In this document: positions 1-6,355 of the stretch, piece by piece
How the letters are laid out: each line of letters opens with the position of its first letter
Position numbering within the stretch: the first letter of the stretch is position 1
Made by a program: the position numbers and the translations under genes
Source: an uncultured Bacilli bacterium
GTDB taxonomy: Bacteria; Bacillota_I; Bacilli_A; RF39; UBA660
NCBI GenBank assembly: GCA_947629285.1
Contig: CANRDA010000020.1
Coordinates: forward strand, 1 to 13,081
DNA length: 13,081 nucleotides
Reading direction: 5' to 3'
The notes under the pieces: model-generated
The model's database searches: none
What the model was told of the DNA's origin: nothing
Seen by the model: the letters and a program-made list of their open reading frames with translations, nothing else

Positions 1-401
1 CTCCAATAAAACAACTTGCAACAATTAGTATACCTGAGGCAAGACAACTATGTATTAAACCTTATGATAAAAGTAGCCTAGGTGCTTGTGAGAAAGCAAT
101 ATATGAATCTAATATAGGACTTACGCCTAATAATAACGGAGAGATGATTATACTTAATATTCCTGCCCTTACAGAAGATACAAGAAGAGGGTATGTTAAA
201 CAAGCAAAAGAATATGCAGAAGACTGTAAAATAGTTTTAAGAAATATTAGACAAGATGCTAATAACGATATTAAAAAATTAGAAGCAACTGAAGATGAAA
301 AAAGAAATGGCGAAGAAGATGTTCAAGACCTTATAAATAAATATAATAAGATAGTTGATGAAAAGTTTAAAGAAAAAGAAACAGAGCTCATGTCAGTATA
401 A
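1..401 (+). CDS. frr: Ribosome recycling factor, C-terminal part (5' end outside window)
   Basis: With EF-G, ribosome recycling factor splits the post-termination ribosome so the subunits can be reused; it is cytoplasmic and essential. The frame is open from base 3, before the first ATG at 144, and reads through typical RRF blocks: ISIPEARQL, then KPYDKSSLGACEKAI, then LGLTPNN-like and LNIPALTEDTRRGYVKQAK. It ends with the long domain I helices (RNIRQDANNDIKKLE). About 132 residues are visible of a protein usually near 185, so roughly 50 N-terminal residues lie upstream. The ATG at 144 is an internal methionine, not a start. The TAA at 399-401 runs directly into a terminator hairpin, so frr is the last gene of its transcription unit. 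In many bacteria pyrH, tsf and rpsB precede it; that cannot be checked here. Identification is very secure. Confidence 0.96.
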   Translation, partial: PIKQLATISIPEARQLCIKPYDKSSLGACEKAIYESNIGLTPNNNGEMIILNIPALTEDTRRGYVKQAKEYAEDCKIVLRNIRQDANNDIKKLEATEDEKRNGEEDVQDLINKYNKIVDEKFKEKETELMSV

Positions 402-419
402 AGTTCAATGAACTTTTTT
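401..419 (+). terminator. Rho-independent terminator of frr
   Basis: AAGTTC (401-406) pairs with GAACTT (410-415) around a 3-base AAT loop and is followed directly by TTTT and further T-rich sequence. The hairpin starts at the last base of the frr stop codon. It separates frr from the promoter of the next operon. Confidence 0.8.
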
Positions 420-420
420 C

Positions 421-449
421 TTTTATTTTAACATATAATATGGTATAAT
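421..449 (+). promoter_or_regulatory. Sigma-A-type promoter with extended -10, for the 465-5387 operon
   Basis: A perfect TATAAT lies at 444-449, preceded by TGG at 441-443, giving the TGn extended -10 element. The -35 position (421-426, TTTTAT, 17-base spacer) is weak, as is usual when the extended element is present. Transcription would start near 456, essentially at the GGTGAT Shine-Dalgarno (456-461), giving a leader of about 9 bases before the ATG at 465. Confidence 0.7.
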
Positions 450-464
450 TAATTAGGTGATTAT

Positions 465-1586
465 ATGAATAAAAATATAGATAAAGATTCTTTAAATGAA
501 GTAATTGGTACATCTAAAAAAATACTTAAAATATTTTATTTAATTTTGATAGTAATAGGTGTATATATACTTTTAAAAATTATAAAAGAGCTTCATATAT
601 TACACATCATTTTAACTATATTAAAAATATTAACTCCACTATTTATTGGAATAATAGTCGCATGGCTTTTAAATCCTTTTGTTAAGTGGCTTGAGGCTAA
701 AAAAGTTAGAAGGGGACTTGGATGCTTGCTATCTTATGTAATACTTGTAGGTTGCATAATCTTATTAATACAAGCAATAATACCTCTTTTATATAATCAG
801 GCACTTGATTTAGTATCAAATATACCTAATATATTTTCAGATTTAAAAAATTGGGCAGAAAACTTATTTAGAAACATAGATTCAACTACTATAAATATAG
901 AATCTATAGAAAGTAATTTATTTTCTAAATTAGATGAATTTTCAAATGGTTTACAAACATCACTTCCATCAATGATAATAAGTGGTGCGACTACACTAAT
1001 ATCATCTATTGGTACATTTATAGTAGGACTTGTGATTGGATTTTTCTTACTACTTAGTTGTAATAATATAGGTTCAACACTTTTAGATTTAATCCCTAAA
1101 AAATTTAGAAGAGGAACTAGTGAATTATCACAAAAGATAAATCAATCTTTAAGAAGTTATGTAAATGGAGCTTTAATAGATGCGTTTATAGTATTTGTAG
1201 TATCTACTATTGCATTTGCTTTAATAGGACTAAAGGCTCCAGTACTCTTTGGACTTTTCTGTGGTCTTACTAATGTAATTCCATATGCTGGACCATATAT
1301 AGGTGGTATTCCAGCAGTAATAGTAGGTTTTTCACAGAGCACTGGTATAGGTATTGCAATTTTAATAGCTGTTGTAGTTATACAAATGATAGAAGGAAAT
1401 GTATTACAAACTCTAATAATAAGTAAAACTACTAAATTAAATCCAGTAACAATAATAATAGGATTACTTATATTTGGACATTTCTTTGGTATAGTTGGTA
1501 TGCTTTTATCAACGCCTATAATAGGAGTATTAAAAGTAATATTAAAATACTTTGACGATAAATATGATTTGCTTAATTTTAAATAG
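465..1586 (+). CDS. AI-2E/PerM-family multi-pass membrane protein
   Basis: This is a 373-residue integral membrane protein of the AI-2E transporter (TqsA/PerM/YtvI-like) family. Family members export small molecules or act as cation antiporters; the substrate cannot be told from sequence. The layout is typical: two hydrophobic segments near residues 22-42 and 48-70, another near 85-108, an amphipathic extracytoplasmic stretch of about 70 residues, then a hydrophobic C-terminal half. The conserved family block is present (NVIPYAGPYIGGIPAVIVG, about residues 270-288), as is a QMIEGN-like segment followed by LNPVTIIIGLLIFG. Length matches the family (about 340-400). The start is fixed by GGTGAT at 456-461, three bases before the ATG. 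It is the first gene of the operon, and its TAG stop forms part of the SD of the next gene. Family assignment is secure, transport role only inferred. Confidence 0.9.
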   Translation: MNKNIDKDSLNEVIGTSKKILKIFYLILIVIGVYILLKIIKELHILHIILTILKILTPLFIGIIVAWLLNPFVKWLEAKKVRRGLGCLLSYVILVGCIILLIQAIIPLLYNQALDLVSNIPNIFSDLKNWAENLFRNIDSTTINIESIESNLFSKLDEFSNGLQTSLPSMIISGATTLISSIGTFIVGLVIGFFLLLSCNNIGSTLLDLIPKKFRRGTSELSQKINQSLRSYVNGALIDAFIVFVVSTIAFALIGLKAPVLFGLFCGLTNVIPYAGPYIGGIPAVIVGFSQSTGIGIAILIAVVVIQMIEGNVLQTLIISKTTKLNPVTIIIGLLIFGHFFGIVGMLLSTPIIGVLKVILKYFDDKYDLLNFK

Positions 1587-1594
1587 GAGGCAGT

Positions 1595-2143
1595 ATGGAA
1601 TTTATAAAAAGAGACCCTAAAATATTTATAATATCTGGTAAAGCTAGGAGTGGTAAAGGAGAAGTTTCTAAAATAATAAGTGATTATTATAAAGATAAAA
1701 AATCAATTATCATTTCTTTTGGACATTATATAAAAGATTATGCTAAAAGAGTTAGTTCTTGGAATGGCGATGAAGAAACTAAACCTAGAGAACTTTTACA
1801 ACAACTAGGTATAGAACTTATTAAAAATAAAATAGACGATAAACTATTTATTAGAAGAATTAAAGAAGATATTGAAGTATTTTCTTACTTTTATGATATA
1901 ATAATCGTTAACGATGCAAGACTTATAGATGAAATAGAATCTTTAAAGAATAGTTCTTATGATTCTACATTTATAAGAGTTAAAAGTAAAGATGAAAATA
2001 ATCTAACTACAAGTCAAAAGAATCATATAACAGAGACTGATTTGGATAATTATAAATACTTTGACTATATAATAGAAAATAATGGTTCTAAAGAAGATTT
2101 AAAAAAACAAGTAGAAGGGATTTTAAGAGGTAAATATGAGTAG
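1595..2143 (+). CDS. P-loop nucleotide kinase, deoxynucleoside-monophosphate-kinase-like
   Basis: This 182-residue protein is most like the dNMP kinases of phages and some Firmicutes, which phosphorylate dNMPs with ATP. The Walker A motif GKARSGKG lies at residues 15-22, with Gly where most P-loops have Ser/Thr, as in the GSGKG loops of NMP kinases. Other family-like blocks are GHYIKDYAKR, PRELLQQLGIELI and the beta-strand IIIVNDARLIDEIE, probably Walker B plus the base-recognition region. The C-terminus (YIIENNGSKEDLKKQVEGIL) resembles the closing helix of dephospho-CoA and dNMP kinases, so dephospho-CoA kinase is the main alternative; the CoaE N-terminal signature is absent. Its SD, TAGGAGG (1584-1590), overlaps the stop of the previous gene, and its 3' end overlaps cmk by 8 bases. 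A nucleotide kinase directly before cmk suggests a shared role in precursor supply. The kinase fold is secure, the substrate moderately so. Confidence 0.75.
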   Translation: MEFIKRDPKIFIISGKARSGKGEVSKIISDYYKDKKSIIISFGHYIKDYAKRVSSWNGDEETKPRELLQQLGIELIKNKIDDKLFIRRIKEDIEVFSYFYDIIIVNDARLIDEIESLKNSSYDSTFIRVKSKDENNLTTSQKNHITETDLDNYKYFDYIIENNGSKEDLKKQVEGILRGKYE

Positions 2144-2795
2144 ACAAAAAATAGTTGCAATAGATGGTCCTGCTGGAAGTGGTAAAGGCACTGTTGCCAA
2201 AATACTTTCAAAGAAGTGTAATTTAGTTTATATAGATACAGGAGCGATGTATAGAGCAATCGCTTATTTGACTTTGAAAAACAATATAGATATAACTGAT
2301 GAAGATAAAATAGTAAGTCTTGCTCGTGATTCTAAAATAGACTTTATAGATGGCAAAACTTACTTAAACGGTGTTGATGTAAGTAGTGAGATACGCACTA
2401 TGGAAGTAACTAAAATAGTATCTCCAATATCTAGTATAGTAAAATTAAGAGAAATATTAGTTGATATGCAAAGAAAAATGGCAAGTGATAAAGATGTAAT
2501 TATGGAAGGTAGAGATATTACTACTGTAGTATTTCCTAATGCAACATATAAATTTTACTTAGATGCTACACTAGAAGAACGAGCTTTAAGAAGATATAAA
2601 GAAAATAAGGAAAAGGGTATGGATGTATCTTTAGAAGAGATTAAAAGTAATATAGAAAAAAGAGATTACAACGATACACATAAAAAGGTTGGCAGTTTAA
2701 CTAGAACTAAAGATTCAATATATATTGATTCTACTAATTTAACAATAGATGAAGTAGTAGAGAAAATGAGAAAAGTAATAGAGGAGGAAGTATGA
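2136..2795 (+). CDS. cmk: Cytidylate kinase
   Basis: Cytidylate kinase phosphorylates CMP and dCMP to the diphosphates, using ATP, in pyrimidine salvage and recycling. The 219 residues match the usual bacterial length (220-230). The P-loop DGPAGSGKGT spans residues 10-19. The NMP-binding signature DTGAMYRA follows, then a MEGRDITTVVFP segment where most Cmk proteins have GRDIGTVVFP (Thr replaces Gly). The LID region has RRYKENKEKG and KRDYNDT, and the C-terminus carries the usual YIDSTNLTIDEVVEKM. The ATG lies inside the end of the preceding kinase gene (8-base overlap) with SD AAGAGG at 2125-2130. The stop is ATGA-overlapped with alaS, so translation of the three genes is probably coupled. 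In many Firmicutes cmk precedes rpsA; that partner is not here. Confidence 0.96.
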   Translation: MSRQKIVAIDGPAGSGKGTVAKILSKKCNLVYIDTGAMYRAIAYLTLKNNIDITDEDKIVSLARDSKIDFIDGKTYLNGVDVSSEIRTMEVTKIVSPISSIVKLREILVDMQRKMASDKDVIMEGRDITTVVFPNATYKFYLDATLEERALRRYKENKEKGMDVSLEEIKSNIEKRDYNDTHKKVGSLTRTKDSIYIDSTNLTIDEVVEKMRKVIEEEV

Positions 2796-4546
2796 ATTTA
2801 AAAGATTTATATATAGATTATTTCGTAAATTTAGGTCATAAACAAATTCCAAGCGCACCAGTAGTACCTGAAAATGACCCTAGTGTTTTATTTAATACTG
2901 CTGGAATGCAACCATTAATTCCTTATTTAACGGGACAACCTCATCCATATGGTACAAGGCTTTGTGATTATCAAAAATGTATTAGAACTAACGATTTAGA
3001 TGAGGTAGGAGATACAACACACCATACTTTCTTTGAAATGTTAGGTAACTGGAGTTTAGGAGATTACTTTAAAGATGAAAGTATTACTTGGAGTTTTAAC
3101 TTTTTAACTAAAACATTAAATATTCCTAAAGAAAGACTTGCTGTAACAGTATTTGCTGGAAATAAAGATATTCCATTTGATAAAGTTAGTTTTGATAAAT
3201 GGTTAAGTTTAGGAATAAGTGAAAAAAGAATTGCTAAAACAGAAGATGATAACTTTTGGATAGCAGGAGAAACAGGTCCATGTGGTTCTGATACCGAGAT
3301 ATTTTATTTTAGAAGTAATGATGAAATACCAGAAGTATTTGATCCAAGTGATGATAGATGGGTAGAGATATGGAATAATGTATTTATGGAATATAATAAG
3401 AGTGCGGATGGAAGTATTTCATTTTTACCTAAAAAGAATGTAGATACAGGTATGGGTGTTGAAAGAACAACAGCTATACTTGAAGGAGTAAACGATAACT
3501 ATTTATCTAGTATATGGAAGGATGTAATAGATTTAATATCAGAGATATCTAATGTTAAATACGAAGATAATCCAAAAAGTATGAGAATAATGGCTGACCA
3601 TATTAGAACTGCAGTATTTATATCTAGTGATTATGCAGGAATTAAACCATCTAATACAGACCAAGGATACATACTTAGAAGACTTATAAGAAGAGCAATT
3701 AGACATGCCTTTAAACTCAATATAGATATAAATAGTGATTGGGAGAAAAGGATTGCTAGTTTAATAATCGATAAATACAAAAAATACTATAAAGAATTAA
3801 GTGATAATGAACAAGTAGTATATGAAGTATTAAAAAATGAAAAAGAAAAATTTAATAAAACCTTAGAAAAAGGAATAAAAGAATTCGATAAGATTGTAAA
3901 TAGTTTAAATAGCGATACAATAAATAAAGATTTAGCGTTCAAACTATATGATACTTATGGATTTCCAATAGAACTTACAGAAGAACTTGCAAGTGAAAGA
4001 AATTTAAAAGTAGATACTTTAGGTTTCAAGGATAAGTTTAGAGAACACCAAGAAAAATCTAGGACTGCATCTCAAGGAAAGTTTAAAGGTGGTCTTGCTG
4101 GAAATAGTGAGATAGAGACTAAATATCATACAGCAACACATCTACTTAATGCCGCACTAAAACAAGTAGTAGGTAGTGATGTTCACCAAAAAGGTAGTAA
4201 TATAACAGTAGATAGAATGCGTTTTGACTTCTCCTGTGACCATAAACTAACTGATGAAGAAAAAGCTAAAGTAGAACAGTTAGTTAATAAATGGATTAAT
4301 GATTCTATCGATGTTAAGTGTACTGAGATGAATAAAGAAGATGCGATTAAATCAGGTGCTGAGTGTATGTTTATAGAAAAATATCCTGATATAGTTACAG
4401 TTTATAGTATAGGCGATATATCTAAAGAACTATGTGGAGGACCTCACGTTAAAAACACTAGTGAAATAGGTAAATTTAAAATAATTAAGGAAGAAGCTAG
4501 TAGTGCTGGAGTTAGAAGAATAAAAGCAGTTATTAGTGATGAATAA
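2792..4546 (+). CDS. alaS: Alanyl-tRNA synthetase, short form without the C-Ala domain
   Basis: This class II synthetase charges tRNA(Ala) with alanine. The 584 residues contain the catalytic domain (about 1-235, with NDPSVLFNTAGM and HHTFFEMLGNWSLGDYFK), the tRNA-recognition helical domain (about 236-420, with GYILRRLIRRAIRHA) and the editing (SAD) domain (about 430-584). The editing zinc ligands are intact: H446 and H450 in HTATH, C548 and H552 in CGGPH. The protein then stops at SSAGVRRIKAVISDE. Typical bacterial AlaRS has about 870 residues, so the whole linker and C-Ala domain is missing. No continuation follows: the next gene is unrelated and starts 16 bases later. The catalytic segment (TGQPHPYGTRL, QKCIRTNDLDEVGD, NWSLGDYFK) resembles the short AlaRS type found in reduced-genome bacteria rather than the standard Bacillus type. 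SD GAGGAGG lies at 2781-2787, and the start overlaps the cmk stop as ATGA. Confidence 0.95.
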   Translation: MNLKDLYIDYFVNLGHKQIPSAPVVPENDPSVLFNTAGMQPLIPYLTGQPHPYGTRLCDYQKCIRTNDLDEVGDTTHHTFFEMLGNWSLGDYFKDESITWSFNFLTKTLNIPKERLAVTVFAGNKDIPFDKVSFDKWLSLGISEKRIAKTEDDNFWIAGETGPCGSDTEIFYFRSNDEIPEVFDPSDDRWVEIWNNVFMEYNKSADGSISFLPKKNVDTGMGVERTTAILEGVNDNYLSSIWKDVIDLISEISNVKYEDNPKSMRIMADHIRTAVFISSDYAGIKPSNTDQGYILRRLIRRAIRHAFKLNIDINSDWEKRIASLIIDKYKKYYKELSDNEQVVYEVLKNEKEKFNKTLEKGIKEFDKIVNSLNSDTINKDLAFKLYDTYGFPIELTEELASERNLKVDTLGFKDKFREHQEKSRTASQGKFKGGLAGNSEIETKYHTATHLLNAALKQVVGSDVHQKGSNITVDRMRFDFSCDHKLTDEEKAKVEQLVNKWINDSIDVKCTEMNKEDAIKSGAECMFIEKYPDIVTVYSIGDISKELCGGPHVKNTSEIGKFKIIKEEASSAGVRRIKAVISDE

Positions 4547-4562
4547 GGAAAGGAAGATATAA

Positions 4563-5387
4563 ATGAAAAAAACAAAATATTTAAGTTTAATTATGATTTT
4601 AACTTTAATAATAACTGGTTGTGGTACATCATCAAAAACAAATGATAAAGAAACTAACAATGATAATAAACCTATAGCAGTTAACCCACCACTTGATCCA
4701 GGTTATACAGGAGTAAAAAAAATAGTATATTTAGACCCAACAAATTTAAATAAAAAATGTACTGAAAGTGATGTAAAAAGTGATGATGAAATTAAAAGTG
4801 GATGTATGAAATGGTATGCTTATAAAGAAGATGATAATTCTTATACAATGATATTAGACCACAATACAACAAATTTAGCTAATTGGATATTAGAAGAAGA
4901 TTACTTAGAGGCTGGAGGATTAAAAGAAGATATTACAACATATCCAGATGGAAGAACTGCTCCACCAACTGATAAAGGTGCTTTAACTGCCGAAAAAGTA
5001 TTAAAAGAAGATACTATCTATTGGGATAAGAGCTTGAATGCAAGATTATTCACTTCAGAAGAATTTATGGAAATAGCAGGAAACAATGGAAGAAGATGTT
5101 TAGATAGTGATTCTTCTAAATATGGATGGTTATATGATAGAACATCTAAAGAGTGTAAAAAGTTTGGCTGTTTGAATAGTGCGACTGGTAATGCAGATGG
5201 ATATTGGACCTCTTCTTATAGTGATTCAAGTAATATTTATTATATTGGTGATGGATATGAAGGAGATGACCATAATTATGGTGGTTGTCTATCTAATTGG
5301 GGTACTGTATCTGATGTTAAAGAAGGTATTCGTCCTGTTATAACAGTACAAAAAGATTCTCTTACATTTGTTGAAACAAACGAATAA
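4563..5387 (+). CDS. Cysteine-rich surface lipoprotein with a C-terminal DUF6273-like domain
   Basis: This is a 274-residue putative lipoprotein. The N-terminus MKKTKYLSLIMILTL is a signal peptide ending in the lipobox ITGC, so C20 would be lipidated and the mature protein anchored on the outer face of the membrane. A Ser/Asn/Lys/Asp linker follows (about 21-45). From about residue 50 a globular region runs to the end. Its closing part (GYWTSSYSDS near residue 210 and GIRPVITV near 257) resembles DUF6273-type or C-type-lectin-like domains common in gut Firmicutes; the match is by eye. Besides C20 there are six cysteines (66, 81, 179, 198, 203, 242), an even number and high for such a protein, compatible with disulfides. 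SD GGAAAGGAAG is at 4547-4556. It is the last gene of the operon, followed by a strong terminator. No function can be assigned. Confidence 0.8.
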   Translation: MKKTKYLSLIMILTLIITGCGTSSKTNDKETNNDNKPIAVNPPLDPGYTGVKKIVYLDPTNLNKKCTESDVKSDDEIKSGCMKWYAYKEDDNSYTMILDHNTTNLANWILEEDYLEAGGLKEDITTYPDGRTAPPTDKGALTAEKVLKEDTIYWDKSLNARLFTSEEFMEIAGNNGRRCLDSDSSKYGWLYDRTSKECKKFGCLNSATGNADGYWTSSYSDSSNIYYIGDGYEGDDHNYGGCLSNWGTVSDVKEGIRPVITVQKDSLTFVETNE

Positions 5388-5400
5388 TAATTTGAAGCAA

Positions 5401-5436
5401 AGTAGTATTTATAAACTAATAAATACTATTTTTATT
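5401..5436 (+). terminator. Rho-independent terminator of the 465-5387 operon
   Basis: TAGTATTTAT (5403-5412) pairs perfectly with ATAAATACTA (5419-5428) around a 6-base AAACTA loop, and the pairing extends outward by a G-T and A-T pairs. It is followed by TTTTTATTTATT. It begins 13 bases after the lipoprotein stop codon. Confidence 0.85.
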
Positions 5437-5503
5437 TATTATTGAATTTAGATATAATATTTATAAACTAAAATTAATGACACACTAAATATAAATTTAA
5501 TGT

Positions 5504-5542
5504 TACAATTTTTTACAATTTGTATAATTTTCTACACAATTT
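5504..5542 (+). repeat. Four near-repeats of TACAATT upstream of the thioredoxin-fold gene
   Basis: TACAATT occurs at 5504-5510 and 5514-5520, TATAATT at 5523-5529 and CACAATT at 5536-5542, just before the -10 box at 5556. TACAATTTGTA (5514-5524) is also an odd-length palindrome (TACAA-T-TTGTA). The roughly helical spacing of the first three copies would suit an UP-like element or an operator. In so A+T-rich a sequence it could be chance. The stretch from 5437 to 5503 holds no gene that I can support. Confidence 0.35.
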
Positions 5543-5561
5543 TTAAAATATATGTTATAAT
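5531..5561 (+). promoter_or_regulatory. Extended -10 promoter of the thioredoxin-fold gene
   Basis: TATAAT at 5556-5561 is preceded by TGT (5553-5555), an extended -10 element. The -35 region (about 5531-5538, TCTACACA) is poor. Transcription would start near 5568, at the SD, leaving a leader of about 12 bases. Confidence 0.65.
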
Positions 5562-5579
5562 TATCTAGGAAGTGATTAT

Positions 5580-6320
5580 GTGAAAAAAGATAATTTATAT
5601 AAAATATTAATACCTATAGGTGTTATTTTATGTGCAGTACTTGCTGTACTTGCATACGTAAAAATAGTTAATAATAAAGATACTAATAGCGATGCTTTAA
5701 AGTTTAAAGAAGAATATGAAGAATTAAATGGAGAGAAAAATCAAAACTTTCAAGAATATAAACTTCTTGAAATTGATGAAGATAATCCTGTAAAATATGC
5801 AGATTATGATGAATTAATAGATGTTATAAAGAATAAAACAGGTGTGATTTATTTAGGATTTCCTCCATGTCCTTGGTGCAGAACCGCACTACCAGTACTA
5901 TTTGATGTATTAAAAGATAATAATATTGATACACTATACTATAAAAACATATTAACTGTAAGAGATTCTTATGTAGTAGAAGATGGAAAACTTACTTATG
6001 AGTTAGATGATGAAGGTAAAGAGATTAAAGGCGAAGATGGATATTTCAAATTAATGGATGCACTTGATGAGCATTTAACAGATTATGTTATTTCTTTTGA
6101 AGGTAAGACGTATGAAACAGGGGAGAAGAGAATATATGCTCCAACAGTTATATTCGTTAAAGATGGTAAAGTTATAGGATTACACGTTTCAACAGTAGAG
6201 AGTCAAGAAAGTGGATATGACGAGTTAACTAAAGAGCAGTACGAAGAACTATATTCAATTTATGAGGATTATATACTTGAGATGAAAAGTGAGACTTGTT
6301 CTTCTGATTTCTCTTGTTAA
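5580..6320 (+). CDS. Membrane-anchored thioredoxin-fold protein with CPWC motif
   Basis: This 246-residue protein has one N-terminal TM segment (about residues 8-28), a charged linker (about 30-75) and a thioredoxin-fold domain that is probably extracytoplasmic. The redox motif CPWC is at residues 97-100, in GVIYLGFPPCPWC. The expected cis-proline is P188, in YAPTVIFVKDGKVIG. A 70-residue insertion rich in acidic residues and Gly separates the two, longer than in classic thioredoxins. It ends in C240-SSDFS-C246, a second cysteine pair. The role is probably thiol-disulfide exchange on exported proteins; whether oxidising or reducing cannot be told. The start is GTG: GTGAT (5572-5576) stands three bases before it, the same spacing as at other genes here. 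The ATG at 5578 is followed at once by TGA and cannot be the start. No DsbB, VKOR or CcdA partner is in the window. Confidence 0.8.
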   Translation: MKKDNLYKILIPIGVILCAVLAVLAYVKIVNNKDTNSDALKFKEEYEELNGEKNQNFQEYKLLEIDEDNPVKYADYDELIDVIKNKTGVIYLGFPPCPWCRTALPVLFDVLKDNNIDTLYYKNILTVRDSYVVEDGKLTYELDDEGKEIKGEDGYFKLMDALDEHLTDYVISFEGKTYETGEKRIYAPTVIFVKDGKVIGLHVSTVESQESGYDELTKEQYEELYSIYEDYILEMKSETCSSDFSC

Positions 6321-6340
6321 AAGGCACGTATGTGCTTTTT
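6319..6340 (+). terminator. Short hairpin with U tract between the thioredoxin-fold gene and queH
   Basis: AAAAGGCAC (6319-6327) pairs with GTGCTTTTT (6332-6340) around a GTAT loop, with one G-T pair. The stem overlaps the TAA stop. The T run is part of the stem, so termination may be only partial. queH starts 15 bases later with no convincing promoter, so some read-through is likely. Confidence 0.6.
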
Positions 6341-6355
6341 ATACTTTGGTGAAAT

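Noticed and set aside
144..401. Separate 85-residue gene starting at ATG 144
   Set aside because: The frame is open upstream to base 3 and reads RRF sequence, so this is an internal methionine of frr.
1157..1342. Open frame on the minus strand inside the AI-2E-family gene
   Set aside because: It is antisense to a conserved membrane-protein block, has no SD and encodes no recognisable protein.
2065..2259. Open frame on the minus strand across the kinase/cmk junction
   Set aside because: It is a shadow of two well-supported overlapping genes, without SD or promoter.
4430..4660. Open frame on the minus strand across the alaS end and lipoprotein start
   Set aside because: Its hydrophobic, Phe-rich translation is what the reverse of A+T-rich signal-peptide coding DNA gives; no SD.
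5406..5470. Direct repeat TATTTATAAACTA (5406-5418 and 5458-5470) as a mobile-element trace
   Set aside because: Very low-complexity A/T sequence; the first copy is part of the terminator stem and loop, and no flanking element is present.
6340..6345. TATACT as a -10 box for queH
   Set aside because: A start 7 bases later would fall within the SD (6348-6353), and there is no acceptable -35 at 16-18 bases.
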